From the NCBI GenBank assembly GCA_027422505.1, contig JAPQWV010000050.1:434001-498000 (forward strand): a DNA stretch of 64,000 nt, written 5' to 3'. Within the stretch, counting starts at the first letter, position 1. The number at the start of each line of letters is the position of its first letter. The stretch is from Craterostigma plantagineum (Eukaryota; Streptophyta; Magnoliopsida; Lamiales; Linderniaceae). The notes below the pieces were generated by a model. The model saw only the letters and a list, made by a program, of their open reading frames with translations. It did no database searches and was not told where the DNA came from. Positions 11,571 through 21,690 of the stretch are shown here, in pieces. The translations under genes were made by a program, and so were the position numbers.

Positions 11571-12705
11571 AATGTTGTGAAAATCTAATATATTATTAAA
11601 TTCGTTAATAAGATAAAAATTAATAAAAAATTAAGTGTGCGTAAAAAAAATAAATTTAAATAACCACTCGATTAACAATATCTAACTCCAAGTTTAGAAA
11701 AAAGAAAATATATTTTACAACATGTATTTCGAGTCGTACGATCATTGACGTGAATCTAGTAAGAGAGCACACCGAGAAAACATACTCATGTTTGTGATTT
11801 ATGTATGCTGTAACAATCTTATAAAGTGAACGTAATTCTTTTGATTACCTCCAATTTTTTTGTTCTGTGCTATTTTATAATGACTTTATATTGTAGTCTA
11901 CGATAAACAAAGTATAAATACGCTCAATTAATCGCTTACTTCCATGAATTAACATTGCAAAAATCGCACATGAACATAGGGGACCCACATTTTTTGAACA
12001 GCGGACCCCCTCTTCAAAACAGGGGACCCGCGATGATTGCATAGTCCCCACACTGAGATGTCCGGGTCAGTCGTGGTCCCGTCAAAATTGTCCGCATGTC
12101 ATTGCCGGGTCCCGACTGGTCCCTTCGAAATGTCGCTTGAGCAGAAGACCCGCTAAGGGAGCGTTATAAGCATGGGTCCAGCGCTTGTATTCAGGGGACC
12201 CGCTAAGGGAGCGTTCATAGATAACACGAAAAACTTAATATGAAAAAAGTTAAGTTATGTCAAATCACTGCCATTCGCGTTATTTTTATGTCAACTCACA
12301 CATCACTCTCACTGACAAAATCACCTCTCACAATTTCTAAACCCTAAATTGATATCAAACACACGTAAAGCAGATGACTTCTATCAAACAACTAAAATTA
12401 AAATTAAACAGAGATCACAAACAACACATAGAACATTTATTCAACAACAGAAGAAAACTAGAAAGATTTCAAATCACTTAAAATTCAGTTCTTTTTATTT
12501 TTACGTCAAATCACACATCAGTCTCACTGACAAAAAGTTGGAAAACACAGAGAAACTCAATCTTTCACAATTCTAAACCCTAAATTCATATCCACCAAAC
12601 GATATGCACAAATCAAACAAGTAAAATTAAAATTCAAGGGAGAAATTCAACAACACATGAAATAGTTCGTGAACATCGCAAATTTTAATAAAAAAAAAAG
12701 GTATA
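11571..12705. other. MULE-1 non-coding spacer
   Basis: AT-rich sequence with one further heptamer cluster at 11960-12210 (ggacccgcg, gggtcccg). No frame resembles a known protein. It separates the transposase remnant from the 3' end of the inverted Ulp1-like gene. Confidence 0.5.
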
Positions 12706-15700
12706 CTAAAAAGTGTCCCAATCATTATTGAAAATAGAAGATGCGAGGTATTTTCTAAACTCCTTCATATGAGTTTGATTGAGGCGGGAGACGTCGTCCT
12801 TCTTCATCATAAGCGACATTGCCGCCCGCAACATCGCCACGCCATCTTCTCCCCTGAAAATCATATCGAAAAAGACACTTATTTTTAAACACGACGACAA
12901 AGTAATAAAACGCATCATTCATGAAAACTTACTGATTTTGTTTCCTGAAGTCGCGACACCACCTAGCCGACCAGCTCGTGCCCTTGTTAGGCATGCGTTT
13001 TATCAGTTTCAGTTCCTTGAAAATAGCCGGGATTACGATCCGAAGTTTGTTGATGTCGTCGGCGATAAAGCGCAGCTCGAAGCCAGGAGGCGCATCGAAG
13101 TCGTAAATCGTATACTCCTTTTCCCGCACATCAACAACGAACAACACCCATCGGCCTGACGTACGCATGGGGATGGCAACTTTGGTCGCTAGATCCCACG
13201 ACCTGCATTTCCAATCTTCGTCCTCCCCCCTCGCGAACGGGAGCAATTTCTTGAAGCCTTTCCCACACGGCTTCCCGATTAGGTTTAGCACCCCTCGCTC
13301 GTCGACGAGCGTCTTAAATGTATGGGGCATGTACGCGACTTTGCTCGCAACCTGTTTGCTAAATTTCTGCATGCGTTCGATCCCAGCGAGGCATTCATCG
13401 ACATGCTGCAATAAAAGCAAACCGGTTTTCAACACATTCAAGTAAGGTGACGAAAGGTATTTGGTAAATTTATATACGTACCATCTCATCGAGTTTAATA
13501 CCCTCAGTCACAAGGTTCAAGAGCCATGTAGGGTCGTGTTGTCCTAGGATCCCTTCGACTTTCATGCCGGTAATCTGCAAAGCCGTTTTTAGCTGACTTT
13601 CGACTTTTGGCCACAAGTTTTGGGCCTTGAACTGGATATGCCGCTCGAACGCCGAAAGCTTTGGAGGTTTGACTGTATTCGTCGAGGGGAAATCGGTGAA
13701 CGGCGTCGTGGTGTACCAAGATGGCTTCTTCGTCCGCTCAGGGGTCTGTTCTGTGACGACGCCTTTTCCTTTGTCGGTCGCTTGGACAGAAACCGAAGCC
13801 TCGGCGTGCGTCTCCAACTGAGGGACGTCCTGTAGCAGCTCGGCGTGCGTCTCGAAACTGACAAGTTGCGTGCCAAGTTGGTCGAATCGCCCAAACAAGT
13901 TGGTGAAGTTTTGGTCCATACGACTTTGCCATTCATCGAAGCGTGGACCCGAGGCGAAACCCTGACCACTTGATCGTGGGGTCTCCGGTGTTGCATGAAA
14001 GGCGTGCTCGTGCGGAGGTTCGGGGTTGTCGTGCGGATGTTCGGGGATTTGGCCGTGATGCAACATTATATCGGTGTCGCGTCGCTCATTGCTCTCGATT
14101 TGGCCGATGGTCTCAGGCACCAAATTCTGCCGGCTAGAACCCTCACCGCGATGGCGGTGGCCGCGGGAGCACCTAACCTCAAACTCCATGCAGGAGTAGA
14201 AAGGTCACACGATCGAATAGGTCGTGTGCCGGCCCAACGTCGAAGACGCTGTCCCTATAGTACGCCACCTCCAGCTCGTCCGCTGACGGCACTAGTAACC
14301 CTGCGTGTACATGTAACTTGCCAGCGGCCTCTGCGATGCTCTTCAATTTCGGGCAATTCTTGCGACCCCAATCCTTCGTCCGCCACCTGCACATGCGTGG
14401 CGTGAAATCTTCTTCTTTGCGCAACGCATAGGTGTCTCCAATGCCCGAGATGCACTCATAAGCTAGTATCTGAATACAAATAACACAATAAATATTAGCA
14501 ATTACTTATATGTAAAAACAAGGTATGCAAAGAAGCTTAATAATAAATCACCTGAAGTGGCTGAACGAACCCACTTATCAGCCACTCCCGTGGGTTCTCC
14601 CGTAGATTTTTCCTCACAGCACGCATGACCTCCTTGAAAGCCTCGCTGCCCCAAGGATACTCTGAGAAAGCAAACCGGTCTTCAGCGAGGTGAAGGACCC
14701 AGGAAGACACGACGGTGTCCTTCTTGGACCTTCGAGGCAGCAACACCGCGGTGGCGAAGTAGACATCCGCCAACTTGAGCTTCTCTTCGTCCACACGTTC
14801 CTCGTCTCCAGACATCGCCTCCAACGCCTGCTTGACGTTCGACAGGCGAATTGTTGAACTAGCGTCAAAATGCCTCCTCGTGAATGCTTCGACGCGGTCC
14901 ACCGCCGGTATCGCGGCTGCGAACTTGAGGCCGGTGATTAGGCAATACTCCGATTTTGAAAATCGAAGTGGTTTTTTGCCAACAACCATCCACAGCTCTT
15001 CGCGGGTGTGCAGCGCCGTCTGCCTTTGGATAAGGTACCACAACAACTGAATCGAGAGGTTAAAGTCCGGCTCGGCCATGACAAGGCGGCCGAACGGACT
15101 GTGGGCATAATATAGGGCCAACTCCTCATCGTTAAGGCACTGTCTTATCAGCTGGCTGGCCTCGCCGTATAGCGAGGTCACTGTAGGACGACAATCAGGA
15201 ACTTCTGTGCCCAACTGCGTCTTCATCACAACCTAATTTATACGTAAAACACAGTTTAGCCAATTACTTGGTATATGAATATTGAAAATCGAAAACCCTT
15301 ATGCACATATGGCCAGGGGACCGCATCGCATATGCTGACAGTCAAGCACCGATGCGACTGAGACCCCTGCGCATGAGCAGGGGACCTGTGCGTATCTTCA
15401 CGGGATCTGTGTCTACTTTCACGGGACCTTTGCGTATATTCACGGGACCCGCCCATAACATGATGGACTAGGCAAGGGTCCCCTGGCTATAAGCGCGGGT
15501 CCCTTGATTATACGTGCGGGTCCCCTGATCGTAGCGCGCGGGTCCCGTGTTGTTCTTCACAGGCGCAAGGTCACGAGACCCACGCGCTGCGACCAGGGAA
15601 TCCGCTCGTTATAACCAGGGTACCACGCTTATACGCAGTGGACCCGTGCTGGGGCCATCATTTTATGGGCGGGTCCCGTGAAAACGGGCCTGTTCAGTTC

Positions 15701-15822
15701 AATTCTAAGCACGGTCCTATGCTTATCAGCACGGGTCCGCACCGAATTAGGGTTTGCTGCGTTAAATTGAAGAAGACGCACAGTAGAGAAAATACCTTCT
15801 CGGTGTTCGCGTCGATTGCCAT
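12706..15822 (-). pseudogene. Second Ulp1-like gene (DUF1985 + degenerate C48 domain), inverted paralogue
   Basis: Exons on the minus strand: 15822-15796 (MAIDANTEK), 15232-14552, 14469-13482, 13405-12933 and 12853-12706. All splice sites are GT/AG. DUF1985 is well kept (GRLVMAEPDFNLS, WLISGFVQPLQ, FTPRMCRWRTKDWGRK). One extra base near 14180 shifts the frame at HGV/EVR relative to Ulp1-A; downstream the frame is open for 240 residues. The protease part keeps the aspartate strand (YTIYDFDAP). At the histidine position it reads GRWVLFVVD (Arg), and at the cysteine position QGEDGVAML (Asp for Cys). So two of the three catalytic residues are absent and it cannot be a normal SUMO protease. The linker is long and Pro/His-rich. 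Without the frameshift it would be about 770 residues. It could be a pseudo-protease or simply decaying. Confidence 0.8.
15270..15760 (-). repeat. Heptamer array in intron 1 of the inverted Ulp1-like gene
   Basis: Many GGGACC/GGGTCCC-bearing units (for example gcgggtcccttgattatac, cacgggaccc) lie between donor 15795 and acceptor 15233. The region is the inverted counterpart of the array in Ulp1-A, but with different unit order. The outer flank at 15710-16040 mirrors the leader at 4128-4480. Confidence 0.75.
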
Positions 15823-16175
15823 TGTCGATTTACGCTCTAGGACTGGGTTTTACTTGCAGAGAATAGTTGGACTTGCAGAGAAACGATTTGCAGGGCGTTT
15901 TGTGTGCAGGAGAAAACGATTGAAGTGAATTGAAAGTTAAAGTGGTGGTTCTGAAATGCTTTTTAACTTTTACTGTTCCATCACGGGTCAGTTACTTGCA
16001 GTTAAACCTGAAAACCCTTTAATGTAATACCCCTTTATGTTGATTACATAACTAACCTAATTAAATTAAATTAAATACCATAGCACTATCTATATTTTTT
16101 AACGGAAACTAAATATTACATTATAAAACATAGTTAATTTAAAATACAGTACTAATTATTATAAGGTCACGTACA

Positions 16176-17343
16176 TCAATAACAATAGCATATCTTGATT
16201 GATAAAATTATTAAATAATTTATTCTACCCTTCTCGCCATCCTTCTGCACAGCGTTGTTTCGGACAACCTCGATCCAACCTGGGCCTTGGATCACTTCGC
16301 TCTCAGCCTCGTCGTCGTCGTTTCGGACAGCATCGGGTGCTTGTCCTTCGATAACTTCGCTCATAACATCGTCGTCGTCGACCTCGAGAGCATCGTCGTC
16401 GCCGTTTAGGAATCTGTCGATCTCGGCCACGATCCACGCCCTCCTTTGGGAGAGGTCGACACCGAGGTCGGCCTCCAGACGGCGGCGGACGGCGGCGGCC
16501 GTGGTAGTCCAGGGGTCCGAGTGACGGACGATTTCGTGGAGGCGGGCGCGATTTGGGCGTCCGTCACCATTCTTCCTGTTTTGTTTCTGGGATTATTTTT
16601 TAAAAATGTTAGATGCTGTGTGTTTGATAAATCCAAGCCTTATATAGCTTGCAAAACGCCGTAAGAGCTTCCCAAAACCATAACATATAGCGCGGGACCA
16701 AGCTCTAGTACACGGGACCCAAGCTCTAGTGCGCGGGACCCAAGCTCTTGTGCACGGGACCCAAGCTCTACTGCATGAAGCATGCGCGGGTCCCCTGTGT
16801 TTACGCGCAGGTACCCTGCATTTATGCGCGGGTCCCATGATCTAATGGGCCTGCACTAATGTGCGGGGACAATGCACTGATGCGCGGGGCCCGTGAATTT
16901 ATGGGCGGGTCCCGTGAATTTATGTGCGGGTCCCGTGATTTACTCGCCGCACTAATGTGCGGGACTCCTGCTTTAATGTGGGGTCCCACGTTGTAACGCG
17001 CGGAACTCGCGGGTGGCCTGCTCTGCTTTCAAGCAGGGTCCCCGGATCAACTGGAAGTAAAAACAATGAACATGTTCGGCCTTCCAAACCGGAATTTCCG
17101 AAGCTTTGAGAACCCATTGGAAGGGTTTAGGACTGAGAGTTACAGATTTAGATGGTTATATTCAAAATACGACCGGGAAAAATACTTACACTGAAGCGTG
17201 ATGTTCGAATCTTTCGTTCGCCGAGGACTTTCCAGTTTCCTTCGACTGTGAAGAAACGCGATATGAGGTCGGGGAATTTCTCTTAAGGACGAGGACGAAG
17301 AAGAAGAATAATTCGGTGAGGTGGAGTGGAATGAATGCTTTCT
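16176..17343 (-). pseudogene. Captured DEK_C-domain gene (SWIB/spp27-like N-terminus), frameshifted
   Basis: A non-coding first exon (about 17343-17190) ends in a strong donor (GTAAGT at 17189). The second exon starts at 16586 after CCCAG, with ATG at 16570. It reads MVTDAQI, and after a one-base shift near 16550 ARLHEIVRHSD, then AAVRRRLEADLGVDLSQRRA and WIVAEIDRFL. This is the DEK C-terminal fold (PF08766) as found at the N-terminus of plant SWIB/spp27-like proteins. An acidic tail (DDDDVMSEVIEGQ) follows to the stop at 16176. The SWIB domain is missing. Capture of host gene pieces is known for MULEs. The domain call is from motif memory; the frameshift may make it non-functional. Confidence 0.6.
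16680..17045 (-). repeat. Third heptamer array, in the 5' UTR intron of the DEK_C gene
   Basis: Units such as gcgggacccaagctctagt (four near 16690-16770) are followed by several ~22-bp units with gcgggtcccgtgaattta. The array lies between donor 17189 and acceptor 16587. Confidence 0.75.
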
Positions 17344-17542
17344 GCTGCAAAATGGACGTGCAGCTTTTAATTCATTTCAGGCGTTGTATTTTATTTTTGT
17401 TTTTCTTTTTTTATTAATAATAAGGGATTACGAAAAGATGATTAAGTGTTAATTAAAAAGAGTGCTATTGACCAAAAAAAAAAGTCAAGAGTGCTATTTT
17501 TTTAAACTTGACCGCGTCAAATGCCATTTTTTAAAAAGACCC

Positions 17543-17551
17543 ATGGGCAAT
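17543..17551. repeat. 9-bp target-site duplication, right copy (ATGGGCAAT)
   Basis: Identical to 3956-3964; marks the right border of MULE-1. Confidence 0.85.
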
Positions 17552-19054
17552 TTAGTTTTTGTTTATCATCATATTTGCATTTTTAGGATGACTAGATGTG
17601 AACCCGTGCAATGCACGGGGACTAATTTGTGACCAAAATTTTAATAAAATTTTCAAATCAGAGGGATTTATTTCGGTTGTCATATATGTTAATCATTTCA
17701 TTCAATTATAAGAGAATAAAGTAATTCCACGGCGTAAAGTGTCAATATAGCGAGACAGGTGTGTGAAATACGATCTAAATCGTAGTTAGTATAAACGATG
17801 GTCTGATATGCTGAACAATGATATTGATAGCTTTATGGTATATTATCTTAATGTTTATGTCGTCTTCTTTGTTGCTCATAATATTTTCCGCTTTACTGAT
17901 CCCTTTCTCTACTGCATAATTTCTATTAAATTCAACTCATTATCAGCAGAAGCTTTAGTCCCTGGCTTGTATAGACGTTGATGGCTCGAATGACTTGGTG
18001 ATAACATGTTTCAAAGCTACGTAACATATAACCTCTTCTCGAGCAAAATGTTACCATTTTCATACTCGATATTTAATATTGTCATACATCTGATAAGAGA
18101 TTCGTGTCATTCGTAGAATGCAAATCGAATCTTATAATCCAATACCTAAATCATGTTTAAATTTAGTAGAGTGGAACTCTTCGTGTGGAGCAAATGTACC
18201 TCAATTTTGGGATTGTAAGGTAGACAACCGCCGCTTGTTGTTTTTCTTTTTATTAAATAAGTATTCAAAAAAATGTTATTACCAATTCAATGTTTCTTAT
18301 CAATCTGCGTGGGAAAAAAAGAAAGCTAAGGCAAGGTCGATAATTTAAAGTTAAACCAATTCTCGGGACTTTTTTGTGTATAGTTTTCTCTCATATATGA
18401 TATCAACAATTATCAATAAAGGAAGACGTATACGGAATGACATGATTAAAGAAGAAAACGAAGAGTACAAATGAATATGATACTATAATGTTGAAAGGAA
18501 AAGCCGCGTTAAGAAACTTTAAGACTGTACCCGCGCAACCAAGGACGGAGCTAAGAAATAACGTGGGTAGACAAAAACCAATTAAAATAAACCACGCAAA
18601 AAAAGTTGTTGAATGCTAAACCATGTAGTACTATAAATTTTTTCACTCATAATTTTCAACTCCATCTGGTTCTCTTCTTTTGGTCCCTTGCAACTATGAA
18701 ACTCTCATATGTACTTCATCAGCTTGTTTGAGCCTTGCAAGACTTACCTTTTAAATGAAGAAAAATGAGGCAACATTTTCAATGACGATTATGACTTTAC
18801 CTATCTTTCTTGCCTTCTAATTATCTATCGAAGCCTCTCTTGAGCGTATTAAACATCGCAAGGTAAAATGCACGACACAACACTATACTTCCATTGTTTT
18901 AACTATCCCATGTAGGAGTGAGTTTGATAACCCCATCACTTTTATTAATAGACTAAGACTAATAGGACCTGATAATGAAGAGGAAGCAATTTAACATTTC
19001 AGACTGCTAGCAATTATCCTCATTAGAAAAAAAAAAAAAAAATTGAATAGATTA
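17552..19054. other. AT-rich intergenic sequence with a Helitron-like palindrome
   Basis: No gene seen. The 17-base palindrome cccgtgcaatgcacggg at about 17604-17620 is of a type common near plant Helitron ends, but I could not define an element. The first bases probably continue the 3' flank of the UPF0114 gene cut by MULE-1. Confidence 0.35.
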
Positions 19055-19440
19055 CCAGTTTGCATACCGGCCTTTGCGGATCTCCCAAGTTGATCAACAA
19101 ATTATTTACTTCAAGTCGAATGAACGATATTTTTTGAGTGCAAGTATTTCATGCCAAAAGCAGCATCTAACGCTATTATGCATTCTTCGTCAACAGAGAA
19201 TTCTGAATATATAATTAGAAACAAAATATCTCCCACAACCTTGTAAAAATAATGTATTAGATCACAGAACCTTCTTAGAAGAACTCGGCTCAGCGTACCG
19301 TTTGTGATGTACTCAGTTACAATTGTTAATTTTACTGCCAAGACCATCAGGAGAAACCCCATAAAAGGCAACTAATTTGGGTTATGAAGCTTTGAAAGAA
19401 TATTTGCCTGTCTCCATAAATCTTTCGCCTGTGTGGAAAA
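19055..19440 (-). pseudogene. RAF-like protein kinase fragment
   Basis: Pieces in different minus-strand frames match the kinase domain of plant RAF-like MAPKKKs with a PB1 domain. Reading from 19440 downward: LWRQANILSKLHNPN then a stop, FYGVSPDGLGSK, LTIVTEYITNGTLSRVLLRR, an intron, IIALDAAFGMKYLHSKNIVH, and NLLINLGDPQRPVCK to a donor at 19055. The catalytic-loop HxDLK region is broken by a missing base. There are no other kinase exons nearby, so this is a dead fragment. Confidence 0.7.
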
Positions 19441-19683
19441 CAAAGGACAGATGCACAGATGAGGTTATGTGTTAATACGCTTTTATTCTTGAATGAAATA
19501 GCATTAGATACATGTATCACACGGTTTGCGACATCCATGACTTGGTACAATATATGTACTATGTAGATCAGACAAGAAGGTGTAGTTGAGAAAAAAACAT
19601 ATCTGTGCAGAAGCTCGCTAGAAATTTCAACCACGAAACATGTAGTGGTTCACTTAAAACCGTAAAAATGAAATAAAATAGAA

Positions 19684-20140
19684 CAAACTCTAACCCTTCT
19701 TCTTTCCTAACAAAATATACCCAAAAAACCCGCATCAGGAACTTAAGAACTTCAAGCCTTTTCCTCAAAAACAACCACGGCGATTCTTTGCTTTCACCAT
19801 CTTTTTGACTACTGTTCTTCATCTTTGAGCGGATAGCTTTAGTTTGTGGTTGATACACACTCTCCTTTCCCTAATCTGTGACAGTTTACAGAATCTCTCT
19901 TTCTCTTTTAAGCACAAAGTCAACATTCTGTTGCCTTTGTGAAATTAGTCCCCGTTTTCGGTTGAAACCCTAGCTGCGACATTTCAGACGCTTGATCTCA
20001 TCACAGATAAGTTTCTTATTGTTGTATTGCACAAGTTTGAAGGCAGTTTGTGTTTCTGAAATAATATTGAGCATTCGAGTGGATTTTTTATCTTGTTTGT
20101 GTACTCGTTGACTAAGTTCTGTAAAACTCATATTTTAACA
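19684..20140 (+). repeat. Copia-1 5' LTR (right-hand two thirds only)
   Basis: Matches the last ~455 bases of the 3' LTR and ends in ttttaaca. The start is replaced by unrelated sequence. Confidence 0.85.
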
Positions 20141-20152
20141 TGGTATCAGAGC
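20141..20152 (+). other. Copia-1 primer-binding site
   Basis: TGGTATCAGAGC immediately follows the LTR and is complementary to the 3' end of initiator methionine tRNA, the usual plant Copia primer. Confidence 0.9.
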
Positions 20153-20544
20153 CTGTTCATCACTCGATCTAGCTCTCTGCTTCTTTCTAAAAACGAATTG
20201 ACTCTTGTATTTGTAAAATACAGAGATCTTCTTGATTACTTAGGTTTCAGACTTAGAACTGAAATTTATATACAGATCTGATTTACGGATATTGTTTGGG
20301 ACTAGTTCTCATATTTGCCTTGGTACTTCTGTGGCAGCCTCGAATCAAGCATCAGCCATAGCCACCAGTGACTGAAGCTGCACCAGTTCGAGTGTGCACA
20401 CTCTGTGAATCAACTTCATCCGGTGATATCTCTTCCCTTCTTTATCTGCATACTCTAAGTGGCTAACTGCTTGCTGATCTTTCTGTGTTAGAGTCCAAAG
20501 CTTTGTGTTCTACCTAAAATAAAACTTAACCAACTTATAACAAT

Positions 20545-21690
20545 ATGGAAGACTATTCAGATAACGAGAATGAACAGAATACTCAATCTCAATCCCCTCT
20601 AATAAATCCTACATCAAACAATCCTGAATTAAAAATCAACCCTAGGAATCCTCTTTTCATAAGTCAGTCTGATTTAACAGTAACAAGCATAACAAATGTT
20701 AGCCTTACAGGATCTGAAAATTATTCATATTGGAGCAACTCAATACTACTTGCACTCACTGCCAAGAACAAAACTGGTTTTGTTCATGGTACAGTACCAG
20801 TTCCTGATGATAATGAATTAATCAGTGACTGGGAAAGGTGTAATGTAATAGTATTGTCTTGGCTACTAAATTCTCTTAGTAATGAACTTAGGATTAGATA
20901 TACTTATGCTAAGTTTGCCTCAAAAGTGTGGGAGTCTCTTGAAAAAACTTTCAAAAACATTGATGGGTCTAGGAAGTTTAGTCTACAACAGTCTATATAC
21001 AATTTAAAACAAGGAAATGATAGTGTGTCAATATACTTTTCTAAGTTGCAACACCTGTGGGATGAGCTTGAAGCTCTAACCACAGGGCCAGTTTGCACTT
21101 GCAAAGCAAGTGAACATCAGCATGTTATAAATGAAGAACAAAGACTTATGCAGTTTTTGATGGGCCTTAATGAAAGCTACAGTTTTATAAAAAAACAACA
21201 TTCTACTATACCAACCCTTACCTAATGTTCTTCATGCCTATAACATGGTGAGTAGGGAAGAGTCACATAGGGTTGCCATCCAAACCTCTGATAATAATAC
21301 TTCTATTGTTTTTAACAAAGCATTTAATAAGTCCAGTCAAAACAGTGGGTTTCAAAATCCCTTGATTTGTAAATTCTGTGGTATTAGAGGGCATTCAATA
21401 GAAAAAATGTTACAAGCTTATAGGTAACCCTAATAGTTATCAAAATACAACTAATACCTATAACAATACTAGTAATAATAACAACATTGTTATTTGCAAA
21501 CACTGTGGTATTAAAGGTCATTCAATTGAAAAGTGTTTTAAACTGTTTGGCAAACCAAATAAAAATTATCAGAACTACAACAATGCCAAAAGAGGCTCCA
21601 ACTGGAATGCTTACAAAGTAGCTAATCTGGCAGAAGTAAATTCAAACACCTCTGAAACAATAACTCCCAGTTTATCCATAACTCAATACA
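20545..21690 (+). pseudogene. Copia-1 gag with two zinc knuckles
   Basis: ATG 20545 opens 226 residues with the gag-pre motif (NYSYWSNSILLALTAKNKTGF). A one-base shift near 21200 leads to LLYQPLPNVLHAYNM. Another shift in an A-run near 21407 breaks the first zinc knuckle. With shifts allowed, two CX2CX4HX4C knuckles follow one another: ICKFCGIRGHSIEKC and ICKHCGIKGHSIEKC. Gag packages the element RNA. The two frameshifts prevent a full product. Confidence 0.75.

Larger units (their letters stand above)
3965..17542. mobile_element. MULE-1: 13.6-kb Mutator-like element with two Ulp1-type genes, transposase and a captured DEK_C gene
   Basis: The termini are inverted and degenerate. The left end from 3965 and the reverse complement of the right end from 17542 share the order GG[A/G]T, T-run, AAAT.GC, TTGA.C.GGTCA and AAAAAAATAGCAC over about 60 bases. 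Perfect 9-bp duplications flank them. Inside are an inner inverted duplication of about 3 kb (4128-7339 against 16040-12706), a degenerate Mutator transposase between the arms, and a third accessory gene at the right. The heptamer GGGACCC/GGGTCCC recurs dozens of times in the non-coding parts and is not evident in the flanks. MULEs carrying Ulp1-like proteases with a DUF1985 domain are known in plants. Having two such genes in head-to-head inverted arrangement, one of them a pseudo-protease, is what stands out here. Confidence 0.85.
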
